From Manis javanica (taxonomy: Eukaryota; Chordata; Mammalia; Pholidota; Manidae): a stretch of DNA of 64,000 nt. Location: positions 21,517,001 through 21,581,000 of the forward strand of contig NC_133158.1 of assembly GCF_040802235.1 (NCBI RefSeq), given 5' to 3'. Of this stretch, positions 11,230 to 22,864 are shown piece after piece. Every line of letters starts with the position of its first letter. Positions within the stretch are counted from its first letter, which is position 1. A program made the translations under genes and the position numbers. A model generated the notes under the pieces. That model did not search any database, was not told where the DNA came from, and saw nothing but the letters and a program-made list of their open reading frames with translations.

Positions 11230-12701
11230 GATTTATTTTAATAAGTGCTATAATAAATTCCTATGAATAAGGATGTGACTTTGTAATTGGGAGATGGATA
11301 GTGACTAGAAGAATTTGGAGAAGCTGGAAGGCAAAAATCTAGGTTTTCTTGGACAAACTTTTGGTAGAAATATGGACATTAAAGGAGATTCTGTGAGAGC
11401 TCAGAAGGAAGTAAGGAGAATGATAGAAACATCTATAGTTTTAGAGAATAAATGTAGTTATAAACAATACTGTCAGAAATATGAGTGCCAAAGGCACTTT
11501 TGGTAAGAGTTCAGAAGGAAATGAGGAACATGTGATTGGAAAATAAGGGAAAGAATATCCTTATTATACAGTGACAGAAAATTTGGCTCAATTGTGTCCT
11601 ACAGTTGTGTCAAAAGCAGAACTTAAAAACAATGAAATTGGATATTTAGCTGAGGAGATTTCCAAGCAAATGTCCAAGATGCCTGATTGCTTCTTGTTGC
11701 TGATAGTGAAAAGCCAAAGAGAAAAGAAATAAATTGAGAAAAATAACACTCAGAATAAGTGAACCAGAATTTACTAATTTCAGAAATTCATAGCCTATCC
11801 AGATTGCAAAAAAAAAAGCTGAAATTAGAGGATTCATTGTCTGTAAAACATGTTCTTAAAAGAAGGCCAAGGATGCAGCCGACAATAATTTGATAAAGGA
11901 ATCATGGATATGTTACTCATGTATTTACTGAACATCTCAGCAGAAGCTAGGAAAAGAAGAGAATAGAAATCCAAGTAAGATTTGTGGACAACACTTGCCT
12001 AATGGTGTGACAACCCATGACATTCATGGAAGACCCACAAAATTTTTGAGAATTTTATATCAGCTGAGGCGGAAACACTGCCAAACTGAATATTATGGGA
12101 CAGAAATGAGGCAAATGAAGGAAAACATACTTCTGGGATTCTTCGGGTAGGAAACAGACTGCTAGAGTTACTCAGCTGCAAACACATTCTACCCTTCAAG
12201 AAAAAAAATTAATGACCCCAAGGAAACTTGGGTGCAGAGGGCAGAGCTGCAGACCCAGGGGTGTAGCTTCAAGCAACAGACAGTTATTTTCTTGCCTTGA
12301 AACCTAATGAAATTTATGGCTGGAAACCTAATAAAATGTTCCTTCTTGCATTCAGTGACCCCTTTATTCCTTCCATTTTCTCCTTTTGAGAAAGGGGAAA
12401 GTCTGTAACAGTTATCCTATACTTGTCCCATATATTTTGGAGGCAAATAACTTTTTTCAGGGTTTCACAAGTCCACAGAGGGAGAGGAATTTTGCTCCAA
12501 AATGAATCATACCCAGAGTTTCATCCACATGTGATTTCGATGATTTCGATGATGAGATTTGGAACTTTTGGGCTGATAATGTTTACATGACATTTGGACT
12601 TTAGTTGATGCTGTAATGGGTTGAAACTTTGGGGGATATTGGGATGGGAGAATATATTTTGCATGTGGATGGTCATTAATTTTAGAGGCCAGAGGACAGA
12701 C
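11230..12701 (+). other. MaLR/MLT1 internal region (non-coding)
   Basis: Matches remembered MLT1 internal sequence at several points: 'ggtagaaatatggacattaaag' type near 11363-11384, 'gatatttagctgaggagattt' type near 11642, and 'actttgggggatattggga' near 12629. Short frames exist, but none encodes gag or pol domains, as expected for this family. Confidence 0.8.
12565..12612 (+). repeat. First copy of a 47-48 bp duplicated segment
   Basis: The stretch gtttacatgacatttggact with flanks recurs at 13562-13608 with one indel and one substitution. This copy is in its expected place near the end of the MLT1 internal region. Confidence 0.9.
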
Positions 12702-13165
12702 TGTTAAGTTGAAAAATGACTCCCAGAAAGACATGACATGCCCTAGGACAAGCAGTCCCCAGCATCTGAAGATACTACCTTTAGGGCAAAACAGTGAATG
12801 CACTACCTCATACGTTAATTTATATGATTAAGGTAGGAATTTTGAGAAGGGGAGTTTATCCTCAATTATCTGTGTGGGCCTTAAATGCAATCTCATGTAT
12901 TCTTATAAAAAATAAGAAGAAGCAGTTGGAGATAGACATACAGAAGAGAAGATGTACCGAGAAAAGAATGCAATGTGAGAGAGAAGCAGAGGTCAGAGTG
13001 GTGTGACTCCAAGCCAGGGTTCTCCTCAGCGGCCTCTGGAGGGCGTGTGGTCCCGCCAACAACGGATCATGGACTTGCGGCCTCCAGAATTGTGACAGGA
13101 TAAATTTGTGTTGTTTTAAGCCTACAACTGTTTTACTTATTTGCAATCACCAGACAGTGGAAAAG
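12702..13165 (+). repeat. 3' LTR of the MaLR/MLT1 element
   Basis: Carries ggggagtttatcctcaatta, 'ggcctctggagggcg' and the end motif 'gtgttgttttaagcc'. The polyadenylation signal has drifted to GATAAA. It is clearly related to the 5' LTR but strongly diverged, as expected for an old insertion. Confidence 0.8.
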
Positions 13166-13194
13166 GTGTTAGCCCAGAGGAAGCATAAAGTCTT

Positions 13195-13555
13195 ATTGAT
13201 AGTGTCTTTATGTCCTTCTGATATAATTCGTTTCCGAGGATAATTGTGTATGCTCAGAAAATACATTCGGACGCAAATGAAAATACCCAAAATGTGCAAA
13301 TAGTTTTCGTGGACTTTTCCAAAATAGCCTCAAAGTCCGCATTTCGAAAGGTCACCCTCTTTCCAAATACTCTTTTCCAAACACTCGTTTCAAGTAAACA
13401 ATCATCTAGAAACAAGTTTAAAAATGCAACTTGATTGATGGCTCGTCAGCAGTAAGGAACCACTTTCAAAACCACATATCTGCATGGTCAATGCAGAAAT
13501 TAAACATGCGATTTCCCTGAAGTCATTTTATGAACTTGTTGAAAACAAAGCCACC
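13195..13555. other. CpG-retaining non-repetitive block
   Basis: At least eight CpG sites lie within about 300 bases (for example ttcgtttccgagg, ttcggacgc, tttcgaaag, actcgttt, gctcgtcag), in DNA that is otherwise AT-rich and CpG-poor. I recognise no repeat family. The block sits between the MaLR 3' LTR and a short copy of MaLR internal sequence. It may be conserved regulatory DNA or part of a younger insertion. A frame of 62 codons (13246-13434, +) is not recognised. Confidence 0.45.
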
Positions 13556-13561
13556 TTTACA

Positions 13562-13608
13562 CTTTGGGCTGATGATGTTTACATGACATTTGGACTTTAG
13601 TTGATGCT
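13562..13608 (+). repeat. Second copy of the MLT1-internal duplicated segment
   Basis: This is a near-identical copy of 12565-12612, about 950 bases beyond it and outside the 3' LTR. Nothing else of the MaLR internal region is recognisable around it. Confidence 0.9.
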
Positions 13609-13611
13609 AAA

Positions 13612-14364
13612 CTCAGGTTATTTAAGGTGTGAAAAAATTCTTTGTTTTGCTTGGTTAGGCTTGATTCAGAAATGCTGTGAACCCTTTGCATAGTAGCAGA
13701 ATGTTGACTAGAGCTCTCTGCCTTCCACCAGAGGAAAGGAGAAAGCCCTGTCAAACCCACAAGAAATCTTTTTCTTGTTTTTAATCATCTCAAATATTGC
13801 AGAACAGTCGATCTGTCACAGCAGCAGGCTTCTTTGTTCTCACTGTTATGAAATGAAGGGGCGGGGAGGGGAGCAGTCTGTTCTCAGCTGTAAGCAAACA
13901 CACTTTTGCAAGATAACCAGGAGAGTTGAGCCTTCTTCCTACACCTAGTGAAACACTGGGGGATCTGCTCCACCCCAGGCGTGTTGCCTTCATCTGACTT
14001 TGTGCCAAGGTCCCAAATAAGCTTGAATGGGTAACCCAAAACCAAGCAGAGAAAATGACTGAAATCCAGGAGGAGCTGATTTATGAGGCCCAATTAGGTA
14101 ACCTAACTATTGCATCCAGATGATGACTAAGCTAAGACTTGAACAACATTAGCAAGAATTAGGGTGTGAATGGTACAACTGACAAGGTAGAGACAGAATG
14201 CAAAGGGAATAGTCAAAATACTAAGAACCCATTTTAAAGAAGGAAATTGAAGGCAGTGGCAGAAAATTTGATTTGGTAAAACTTTAGTGTCTCTCCTTTT
14301 AAAGTATGTAGATTTGTGTCACTAGTTTCTGGATAAAATACATAGATAACAATATATCATTATG
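13612..14364. other. Unassigned sequence
   Basis: No gene or repeat recognised. It includes a GC-rich spot (ggggcggggaggggag near 13859), an Sp1-like site by composition only. The two overlapping minus-strand frames at 13790-14093 are not recognised. Confidence 0.5.
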
Positions 14365-14575
14365 GAGGATAAACTAACATATTTTTAGCAAGTATTCTAT
14401 GTACTGTCTTCAATGCTTTATGTTTATTTATACGATGCCTAGACTATGAAGTCAGCAGTAGAAATTGAAACAAAAATTAAAAGACTTTTTTCAAATCACA
14501 TAGCTTGTGACTGTTGGAGGCAAGATATGAATTCCGGTCACCGTCTTTCCTTTAGATCATGTGCTACTCTTTAGT
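14365..14575 (-). repeat. MIR SINE, diverged
   Basis: A reverse MIR layout: 'ttttttcaaatcacatagct', 'gtgactgttggaggcaagat', 'atgaattccggtcac'. Confidence 0.6.
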
Positions 14576-15824
14576 CAAATTCTCTAAGTTCTACTCTTCA
14601 CCAAAAATTAACCCCTCCCTCTTTAATGTTACAGGTGGGATTGTGAGACGTCTCACCAGCTCCCTTTTCAGTTGTCGGTGGAGTAAAATAATAAAACAAT
14701 TAAATTAAGCAAGATTGTACACAATATTTTAAGTGAGATTCTCTTAGCACCTATTATCTATACTTAACCCCTTAAGCTTTCTAAGGAGGGTTATTTGCTC
14801 TATTCTCCACTGATGTGAAGAAAGTAAAATGTTATGAATTGAAGGCACTTTTTCAAATTATTGAGAATCTGCAATATGCTTATTTCTTTCCTGGTACACC
14901 CTAAGAGTTGCAAAAGGAATAAATGAATTAATGAAGACTCTGCTCTCAAGTAGCTAACAGTCAAGCAGGAAAGCACCTTCATTGAATAATTAGGGAGTCC
15001 AACACAAAACTCAGTTCAGGACAGACTTCCCTCATTCTGATTCCATTTTCTGCTGCTTTGTAATGTGTTCACCGTCACCATCTGGAGCATAAATGTGAAC
15101 TGTTTTTCAGGCAGTAAGTGTCCCCTTGTGTTTACAGCAGCTCGTTTTTCTTTATCAGCCTGGTAGCTCCCGATTTTCTTCAGGCACGGTGACACTTGCA
15201 GCATTCTTTACAATGTGAGTGAAAATCATAAAATCAATTAAGGAAATTTAAAAGAATACATTGCAAAGTGAACATGGTACAGGACTTGCTGGAAATAGGG
15301 AACAAAGAAGAGTACATTTTTGAGATAATGGGGTGAGGCCAAAGACATTCATTCATTCATTCATTCATTCAAAAGATAAGTGGCATTGAAACAAAATACA
15401 CTAACGTATGAACAGCCATCCTTCACCTACACCTTCCTTGCCAGCTGAATAAAATCCTGTCCTTGGCCCTCAGGGGCTCTTCTTTTGCTCCCTGTATAGT
15501 TCCTGGACGTCTGCACAATATGAGTAATGAAAAAAAGAGAGACAGAAGGAGTGGGAGACAGTGAAAAAGAATGACAGTGTGTGCAGGGAAGTTTAAAGTG
15601 AGGAACTGAGAAAGAAATGGGAGCTATGAGAAGATGACTGATTAAGAGAAAGAGGATTTTATAAAGGGCCAATTCGAATTTTGAATGAAGTGTTTCTTCT
15701 CTAAGAAATGAAAGTTAATGGATATTTACATCTTGCAGTGTTTCTAGCTCCTGGGCTTGACTAGCATACTACTAAATTTGACTAGAATACCACTCAGAAA
15801 CTATACCATGTGGGGAGCCAGCTC
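14576..15824. other. Unassigned sequence
   Basis: No gene recognised. It includes the ATTC microsatellite at 15347. The minus-strand frame at 15427-15672 (81 codons, rich in Ser, Pro, Leu and His) is not recognised. Confidence 0.5.
15347..15371. repeat. (ATTC)n microsatellite
   Basis: About six copies of ATTC. Such tracts often seed at L2 3' ends, but flanking L2 is not clear here. Confidence 0.9.
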
Positions 15825-15930
15825 ACATTCAGGTTGCATTTACTTCGTGCCTTCTATATGGATGCACCAGGCTAGACACCAAGACTGGTAGAGTCTTCAG
15901 CTCCCAAAGAACTTACATTCCAATGGAAAG
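15825..15930 (-). repeat. L2 LINE 3' fragment
   Basis: Reads ttacttcgtgccttctatat, 'gcaccaggctagacacc' and 'acttacattccaatgg', a reverse L2 3' end. Confidence 0.55.
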
Positions 15931-16044
15931 GCAATGACGCTGAAGTGATCACATTAGGACTGCAGTGTGTGAGGACATATAGTGCCTTTGACACATAATA
16001 CTCTCTTTTTCAGACCAGTCCTTTGAGTCCAATTTCATCTGATA

Positions 16045-16170
16045 GTGAGAGCATAGAACTCAGAGCGTGCAGGGTCTGTTCAAAGAAGACATACCTAATC
16101 AATAGCAGAGCTGGGATTCAAAACAATTATCTGTGTGATTCAAAAAACCTTCACCTTAGCAATGGGAGAT
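16045..16170 (-). repeat. MIR SINE fragment
   Basis: 'ctaatcaatagcagagctgg' followed by gattcaaaacaattatctgt matches the reverse MIR left half. Confidence 0.55.
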
Positions 16171-16174
16171 ACTC

Positions 16175-16844
16175 AATGGTTAGGATGGAAAATAACTTAG
16201 TGCTTAGAACTAACCCTTAGGAGATACCCATAATCATGATTCGCAAGAGAATAAGCTGAAGGAGAAGGACCAAGTAAAGCACCGACAATGTCACAGAGAT
16301 GCAGGACAATATAAGGTGATATAATATTTCTGAAGCCAAAAAATATAAATTGGTGATATCAAATAATAGGAAAAAATTAAGGAAAATACGTGATCAAGAA
16401 TCCATTGTTTTTGGCAATGCAGATATTAAGGACAGTATATTTCAGTAGGATATTGAAGCCTGCTGCTCCCTAAAAATCCAGGCTTTGCAAAGACAACCCG
16501 TTTTGACAAAAGGGAGTACAACACAGACCACAGACACTTTATTCAGTTAAAAAAATATATAAGACATTGCAAGTATAATCACTAAAAATGACAGAAATTT
16601 CTAAATACTCAATGAGCTTATTGATAAATATTTGAAGGAGTAAAGAAAAAAAAAATTGAGATGAAGATATTAAACAATAGGGGGGCCTCATTCGTTTTTA
16701 GTTTCAAATTGTGCTTCAGGGCAAGCCTTGTTTGTAGTTTCACAATATGAATGGTGCCCTCTAGAGCTGTGCAATGGGGCATCCCCGTCATCATGTTGCT
16801 TTGGGAGCAATGTCCCATAAAAGCTGGCGTGAAAGTGCTTGCAT
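16175..16844. other. Unassigned AT-rich sequence
   Basis: No gene or repeat recognised. Confidence 0.5.
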
Positions 16845-16965
16845 GGTATTTAGAAATGTCACTGCTTGTCCTTGCATAATTCTTTTAATTACCTGGGCCT
16901 CAGTGTACATAAAATTAAGAGATTGGACCAGGTGAATTTTGTGATAATCTCTAGGAGCATCAGTT
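16845..16965 (+). repeat. MIR SINE 3' part
   Basis: 'tacctgggcctcagtgtaca', then 'agagattggaccaggtgaat', the right half with the ggaccag box. Confidence 0.55.
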
Positions 16966-17699
16966 TACCTTTGTATCTATAAATCTGTTTTTTGCAAACC
17001 TCATTTTACATTAATAAAATATATAATGAAGTGTTACTGTATCAATCTTAGTATTTCATAATCTCTTTTTCAGATGAAGAAACTGACCTTCAGCAAATTT
17101 AGCCAACTTGTTTCTGATTAGACACCTAGTAACTATGGATAGCCAAAATAAAAATTCCCCACATCAAATCATATGCAGAATGGGATATCTGCAGATAACC
17201 AGTAAATTGATGGAGGACTGATAGGAAATTCACATATTATTTTCCATGATCTATTTGTAGATATATTGTAAGAACATTCCTGTTTCCCAGTATAGAGAGG
17301 CACTCATTAACCATGGAGGTTTTTTTTAAAGGCCCATAAGTAATTCCTATCTAAATGTTTGCAAACAAATTTATGTTTGTATTTCTGGTGTCCCTGCATC
17401 CATTAGAATTGTATAATAATTGCATAAATGACAGATACGCCAAGGCTAGTATAAAGCCTTAGTAAAAATATCAAAGCAATTTTAATAGGAAAAAACATAC
17501 CTTAAAATGTACTTTTCACTTTTCTCTGGCAAGTACAACTATCTTTTGATAGCTCAGCCTTTGAAAGATAAAATTAGGAAGTCATGTAAAACAGAGGTCA
17601 GATATTTGCCGAGGTAGGCAGCCTTATTTAGTTGAAAAATCATAAATGCTTTCTGCCACCATACCTTCATTTGAATTGCTGCAAGAGCCTTTAACATTG
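16966..17699. other. Unassigned AT-rich sequence
   Basis: No gene or repeat recognised. Tracts at 17010-17130 ('cagatgaagaaactgacctt') may be a further MIR remnant. Confidence 0.45.
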
Positions 17700-17880
17700 G
17701 TGGGTTTTGAAAAGTGACTTAGTCCCTGTGTGGCTCAGTTTCTTCGGCCATGAATTGGAGATTAATACTTATTTCATACAACTGTTGTGATAATTAAGTG
17801 GGATAAGTATGTGAAGTACCTGTTTAAGCATGGCAAATGGTGGTCTCTGAATTAAGAGTAGTCATTTTCATTAATGCTAA
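17700..17880 (+). repeat. MIR SINE
   Basis: Reads tggctcagtttcttcggcca, 'aactgttgtgataattaagt' and an ATTAATGC-like tail. Confidence 0.75.
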
Positions 17881-17884
17881 ATGT

Positions 17885-18394
17885 TCTACAAGGAGATCTT
17901 AAACTGCATGTTCATCTACTACATTTCAAGTGATGGTTAATTGAAACATTTCAGTTTGGCATTTATTACGATAAAGGTATGTTTCCCATGTGGCCATATA
18001 TAATGCTGACCAAGTGTTCGCTGTTGCAGATAATTCTTGTAAAAAATATGAGACAGCTCATTTAAATTCATACTATTGATTATGGATATGGAGACAAGGT
18101 TTATTAAAATTAGGCAATTGATTTGATTATATCAATTTGCTTTTAGGGACCTATGGTCGATAAAATTAGATCTGCTGTTTCTTCTCTTGCATTGTGACTT
18201 TTACAGGCTTTGATCAATAATTCGGAAGCAGCTTTCCTTTAACACATGGACACTCTAAATTAACTGAACTGAATGACATGAATATTAGTAAAACGTTCCT
18301 GGCTTTCCAAGCTGTGGTCTATTTTTAAATGAATGGACATGAATACCATCTCATTTGCCAAATATAATTTAATCATGCAGCATATTATGGTTAT
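17885..18394. other. Unassigned AT-rich sequence
   Basis: No gene or repeat recognised. Confidence 0.5.
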
Positions 18395-18655
18395 TGAAAG
18401 GTATGAATTCAAGTGAGGGTGATCTGGGCTTCAACCCCAGCTTTGCCATTTATTGGTTGTATGTCCTGACACAGGTTACACAGCCTGGCCAACCTTCCAT
18501 CTGCTCATTGATAGGACAGTCACTAATAATACCCAAATCAACTTTCTTTGAGGATTAAAAACATAAATAATATCTTCATTTAAAAATTAGCCCAGTATCT
18601 GGAATGTACTACTGCCTCAATAACTGTTACTTTCATTATGGTTATTATTATTTAT
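18395..18655 (+). repeat. MIR SINE, nearly full length
   Basis: 'tgggcttcaaccccagcttt', 'gccatttattggttgtatg', then the right half ('cccagtatctggaatg') and a TTATTATTATT tail. Confidence 0.75.
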
Positions 18656-18659
18656 ATTG

Positions 18660-19679
18660 TTCTATGATTTTGAAATACTTATTTTGAAAATTTCTGAATA
18701 AAGTCAGTTATGAATTTTTATATTCTAGATATTAAACTTTTATATTTGAGTGTATTTTTAAAGTATATAAAATTAAAATAATATTTTTAGTGTCTTCTTT
18801 TTAGGCTAGAACACTACCAAAAACAGCAAACAGGACGGTCAAAGCCAAAGCAGTGCCATCCCTTCAGAAAAATAGTTATCGCATTCTTTAAAACATTTTA
18901 TTGAAGTAAGGTATTTGTAGCAAATTGTTATGCATATATTGGCAAAGCCATCAGGCAGAACAAAAAGATAGAAATGCTTTGTAAACTATTTCTCCCCCAA
19001 TTAATAGTTAGAGGAAAGCTGAAGGTTGCTAAGAGCAGCAAGTAGAGGCATCTGATGTTGCTGACAAGACTCATGTGAGCAGCTTCTGGGTTTCAGTGCC
19101 TCCTGTTTTCCTTGGCAGAAACGGGAATATTATGAGGCAAGGTGCACTGAAATGATGAAACTAGAGTTTGTCATACAAATACAAATAATCTGAGGAGGAC
19201 AAGTAAGGAGAAGGCCAATTCCATTTGTGCAAATCCTCTGGCCACCCTATTTCCACAGATAGGTCTGAGCAAAAGCACAGCAGTCATTCCTCTAGCACGA
19301 GGGTAATTACACTGAAAGGAACTTGTGTTTTCAGTTGCTCATGCCCAGTGGTTCTGAGGGTAAATAGAATCAATCATACTAGCAACATAGCAAGTGCTAA
19401 ATGAGCTCTTAATGAATTGAAAACAGACTAGAAAGCCAGCTATCAAGACATATTTGAGAACCAGAGCAGGGGAGGAGGGGAAAACATATCACAAAAGAAG
19501 CACAAGTTGCATTTATATCTCTTCGGCTGACTTGACATCCAATTTATTTTTTTTTAATTATGATGCAATATATTTCCATGGTGTAAAATTATAAAATGCA
19601 GAAAAGGAAGAAAGTGATTTAAAAAGTTAGAAGAATATAATTTCTCACAAAAACATGATTTAAAACATAATGTATTTAA
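18660..19679. other. Unassigned AT-rich sequence
   Basis: No gene, RNA or clear repeat recognised. Confidence 0.5.
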
Positions 19680-19840
19680 TTTCTTATGTGGCTCAGCCAC
19701 TTTCTAGCCTTGTGTCAAGTGACTTAGTTTGCTCATGTATACAGTCATAATGCTTTCTTAGTGTCTAGATGCGGATAACTGGGATAAACTAAAGCCTTGA
19801 CACACCTAGAATATAATAACTGAGTATCAACACTGGTAGG
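19680..19840 (+). repeat. MIR SINE
   Basis: 'cagccactttctagccttgt', 'caagtgacttagtttgctca', then an 'ggataactgggataaac' right half. Confidence 0.65.
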
Positions 19841-19844
19841 TTTA

Positions 19845-20305
19845 ATATTTAAATATTATATTTTACAAATATATGTCTAGTTGTTTTTTCATTGTATGGG
19901 TAACACCAGGTTTCTGAGGTCATTTCTTAGATATGCACTTTCACATCCTGTGTTTCCCATTTTTATCCTAAGTTCTTTCTAACATCAACAAAACTTCACA
20001 ACTATGACATAGAATGGCTTCGTAACATCCATTATAAGAATTTACCAACTTTTCTTGAATTATCTCCAGTTGATGAAAATTTAGAGTATTTCATCTACTC
20101 TGTCATAAATGAGGCTGCATGAAGATTTGTCCATCAGCTTTCCATGAGTGATTCTTCTAATACCCTGAACCTTATTATCTCCTTACTTCCTCAGTTGTGT
20201 CACCTCCATCCTTTCTGTTTAGCCACATACCATGGCCACATGGTTTAAAACATTTCCTTGGAGTGGGGAGGGGCATGATAGATTCAGTTTTTCGTCCTGC
20301 CTCCG
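19845..20305. other. Unassigned sequence
   Basis: No gene or repeat recognised. Confidence 0.5.
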
Positions 20306-20405
20306 AATGCCATTTGGCCTCACTTGGTATTGATTTTTCTTCTGTAAAATGAGGGACCAGGTGATCTCTAGGTCACCCCCAAGCCTACTATTCTACTATT
20401 TTCTG
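20306..20405 (+). repeat. MIR SINE 3' part
   Basis: 'tcttctgtaaaatgagggac' then 'caggtgatctctaggtc', a MIRb-like right half. Confidence 0.6.
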
Positions 20406-20639
20406 TTTTGAAAATTTTTTATAAAGAAATAGGTATAATAAAAAGATCATGAGCTTTCAAGTCAGCAAATCCACTCATTACTGCTCCTCATTTATGTGAC
20501 TAGATGCCAATAACTTGACCAGATGGCCTTCTAAATGTTAGTCACCCCCTCATTCTTACCAACATACTCTGTAAACTCACTGGGACTCTCCCCTCTTATC
20601 ATTTTGAAACTCCAAGGCTGACAGTCATCCAGATGCCCC

Positions 20640-21200
20640 TCCCATTCAATCACTGCCTGTAGCCTGGAGTAATCTGGTCCCTACTTCCCTTTGGGGCCTC
20701 TGCTTAAGCTCTAGCTAACCATGCTGCAGCCACACTGGCCTTTTTTTTGTGTGTGTGTGTGGTCTTTTGTATGCCAACCCCTTTCTTATCAAGGACTTTT
20801 TACATTCTTTCCTCCCTCTGGTATGCCATTCTTCCCCAACTCATTGTATGACTACCTCTTAAGTCTTTCTTTGGTGGTAAAGTATCACCTCCTCAGAGAA
20901 CTCTTCCCTGCCCACTTTGTAACTTAGCTTCTTATTGGTTCAGCCACTTCCCAACAATGATCTCAATTTTAATTTAGTTACTTATTTGCCCATCTATTCA
21001 TTCATTCATTCATTCATTCATTCATTCATTCATTCATTCATATATATCTTTATCTATACACTTGTCTCTCCTTTTAGCATGCCAGCTCCATGAAGGCAGG
21101 GCCTGCTGTTTTGTTCACCATTATATCACTAGCCTCTTCTATGCTATATGCCTGGTACTTCTGGTTTGCACTCAATAAGTAGCTTTTTTAAATAAATGAA
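20640..21200 (+). mobile_element. L2 LINE 3' region split by a microsatellite
   Basis: The L2 3' region is clear: 'gtatcacctcctcagagaac', 'cttccctgcccactttg', 'ccagctccatgaaggcaggg' and a 'cactcaataagtagc' end near 21170. The plus frame at 20721-20927 lies inside it and is not a gene. An (ATTC)n tract at 20996-21041 interrupts the element. Confidence 0.85.
20996..21041. repeat. (ATTC)n microsatellite inside L2
   Basis: Eleven or so perfect ATTC units, unusually clean compared with the flanking diverged L2, so likely expanded recently. Confidence 0.95.
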
Positions 21201-21204
21201 GAAT

Positions 21205-21869
21205 TTGTAGTTGGCCATATTTCTACAGAAATTCTACATAAACAATAATCAAGAAAAGAAAAAACAACAAAAGCCCATCTCAACCTTGTTCAAACCTGAA
21301 TAAACTAAGAAATATCAGGAGTTGTTTAATATTCATGAAATGTTAGCTTTCTTCCTGCACAGTCTGCACCACTTTGTGTATGGTTAGAGCATCACTAAAT
21401 AAGCCTTCAACTTGATAGAGGTGAACTACAGGGAATGGATTTCAAAAGAGATGAAGTGAGGACAATCATATCAATTCAGAGTACTGAGGTGATTTATGGA
21501 TACAGACTATCTCTAGAATATATGCCACCCAGTTCCAGCTAGGTAGGTCCCTTATGATATTGCAGAAAAACACCACAGTTCTAGATGTGCTGTCAGTATA
21601 GAATTCCACTCAAACCTGTGGCTTTGAACAATGCACACATCTTTGATATTAATGTTTTAGATCCATGTGTCAAGAGAATTGCCATTTGCACAGAACCCCA
21701 CTTTTCTTGAACAAAGTAGTAGTGTTTTATGTTTACATTAGGATTCTCTTTTTCCTTTTTTTTGCCCAAATTAGACTCAGCTTGTCTCTTCCAAAAAATT
21801 AATGATCTTTGAAGTACTGCATTGGTTTTGATTTGTCTCTTTCTGTTATCAGTTGTAACTTAAAAGGGA
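21205..21869. other. Unassigned sequence
   Basis: No gene or repeat recognised. Confidence 0.5.
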
Positions 21870-22860
21870 CAAAAATCAATACTGAACATAGGCCATTGTC
21901 AAACCACCATATATGGTCCACCTCATTAAAATCAGACCACAGAGACTAAAATGGACTCTAGTTTCAGGAGTTGACCATTGGGCATGAAAGTGTTTTTGTT
22001 CTGAGGTCAAAAAATTTCTTTCATGCTGCAAATTACTTTGCTTCCAGCCACTGTGTAAAAGACTGTGTATGTTTATCAAGGATTTTTGGATGGCTCCTGC
22101 TATCTGTGCATGTGCCAGAATCTTTGAAGAGAGCATTGTTCTTGTGCAGTGAATTCCAGTTCAGGACAGAGAAGAACATGACAGAGAAGAACATTCCTTC
22201 TCAAAACAACCCCTTTAAAGCCTTCCTTGTAGTATTCTTATGCTGGGTTTGAACTTTGCTGTGTGTGCGTGTCTGTTTCTTCATCCTGACATCAGCCCCA
22301 GGGGTAACCTGTTCCTAGCTCATGTGCGAAATGTGTCAAAGGCTGATGTGGTTTCAGTTTCCACATCTTTCTCAGACGTTTCTTTGCAGTTCCCCAACTC
22401 TGTTGTTTTCACCCAGACAGCCTCAAGTCAGCGCCAGTTACAACTGAGATGTTACAAGGTTCAAAGAGGCAACCATTTCTGCTACCTCTGTAAGCATTTT
22501 ATTTTCACCGTAGATGGGAAAGCTCGGAGAACATTCTCCATTAGAGCATCCGGAAGGGGCTGGTCTGGCTTCTTCAGCCACAGGTCTTACCAGTTGCTAC
22601 CAATAAGGAATCATTTTGTGAAGTCTCTGGAATTTGAAACTCTCTGCCACTTTGAATCTGGCTTTTAAGCGTCCTTTTGTAAGGCCTGCCAAGAGCAAAC
22701 TGGTGTTTAGAGAGCCAGTGTTTCATTTGCAATTGAAAGAGACAGCCCTGTCATTGAATGTGGTCTTTAAAGGGAAGGAAAAAGTGAAAGGAAAGGGCAA
22801 AAGTTGGAGAGGAAGACACTCAAGGAAGAGTCCCTTTAGCTGTGCCTAGATATTGTGAAT
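21870..22860. other. Unidentified CpG-retaining segment with a 142-codon frame
   Basis: It matches no repeat known to me. CpGs cluster between about 22268 and 22672 (gtgcgt, tgcgaaa, gacgtt, agcgcc, accgta, ctcgga, tccgga, agcgtc). The plus frame 22240-22668 starts MLGLNFAVCACLFLHPDI, a mildly hydrophobic N-terminus, and is rich in Phe, Ser and Cys. I see no domain, no splice context and no Kozak-like start. Two further frames overlap it (21971-22252 and 22634-22849). I read the segment as possible conserved non-coding DNA or an old LTR rather than a gene. Confidence 0.35.
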
Positions 22861-22864
22861 GGCT

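Larger units (their letters stand above)
10711..13165 (+). mobile_element. MaLR element (MLT1-type) with both LTRs and internal region
   Basis: Two related, diverged LTRs (10711-11229 and 12702-13165) in the same orientation enclose about 1.47 kb that resembles the non-coding MLT1/THE1 internal sequence. Shared LTR landmarks are the 'ggaatttatcc' / 'ggagtttatcc' box with 'gggcct-aaatgca' just after it. MaLR elements are ancient ERVL-related retrotransposons without functional genes, and most copies are solo LTRs, so retention of both LTRs is notable. No target-site duplication is obvious. Confidence 0.83.

Noticed and set aside
13855..13880. GC-box-like site suggesting a promoter
   Set aside because: Single G-rich spot without a CpG island, TATA or downstream gene.
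20996..21041. Regular short repeats that might suggest a CRISPR array
   Set aside because: Plain ATTC microsatellite with no spacers, in a mammalian genome.
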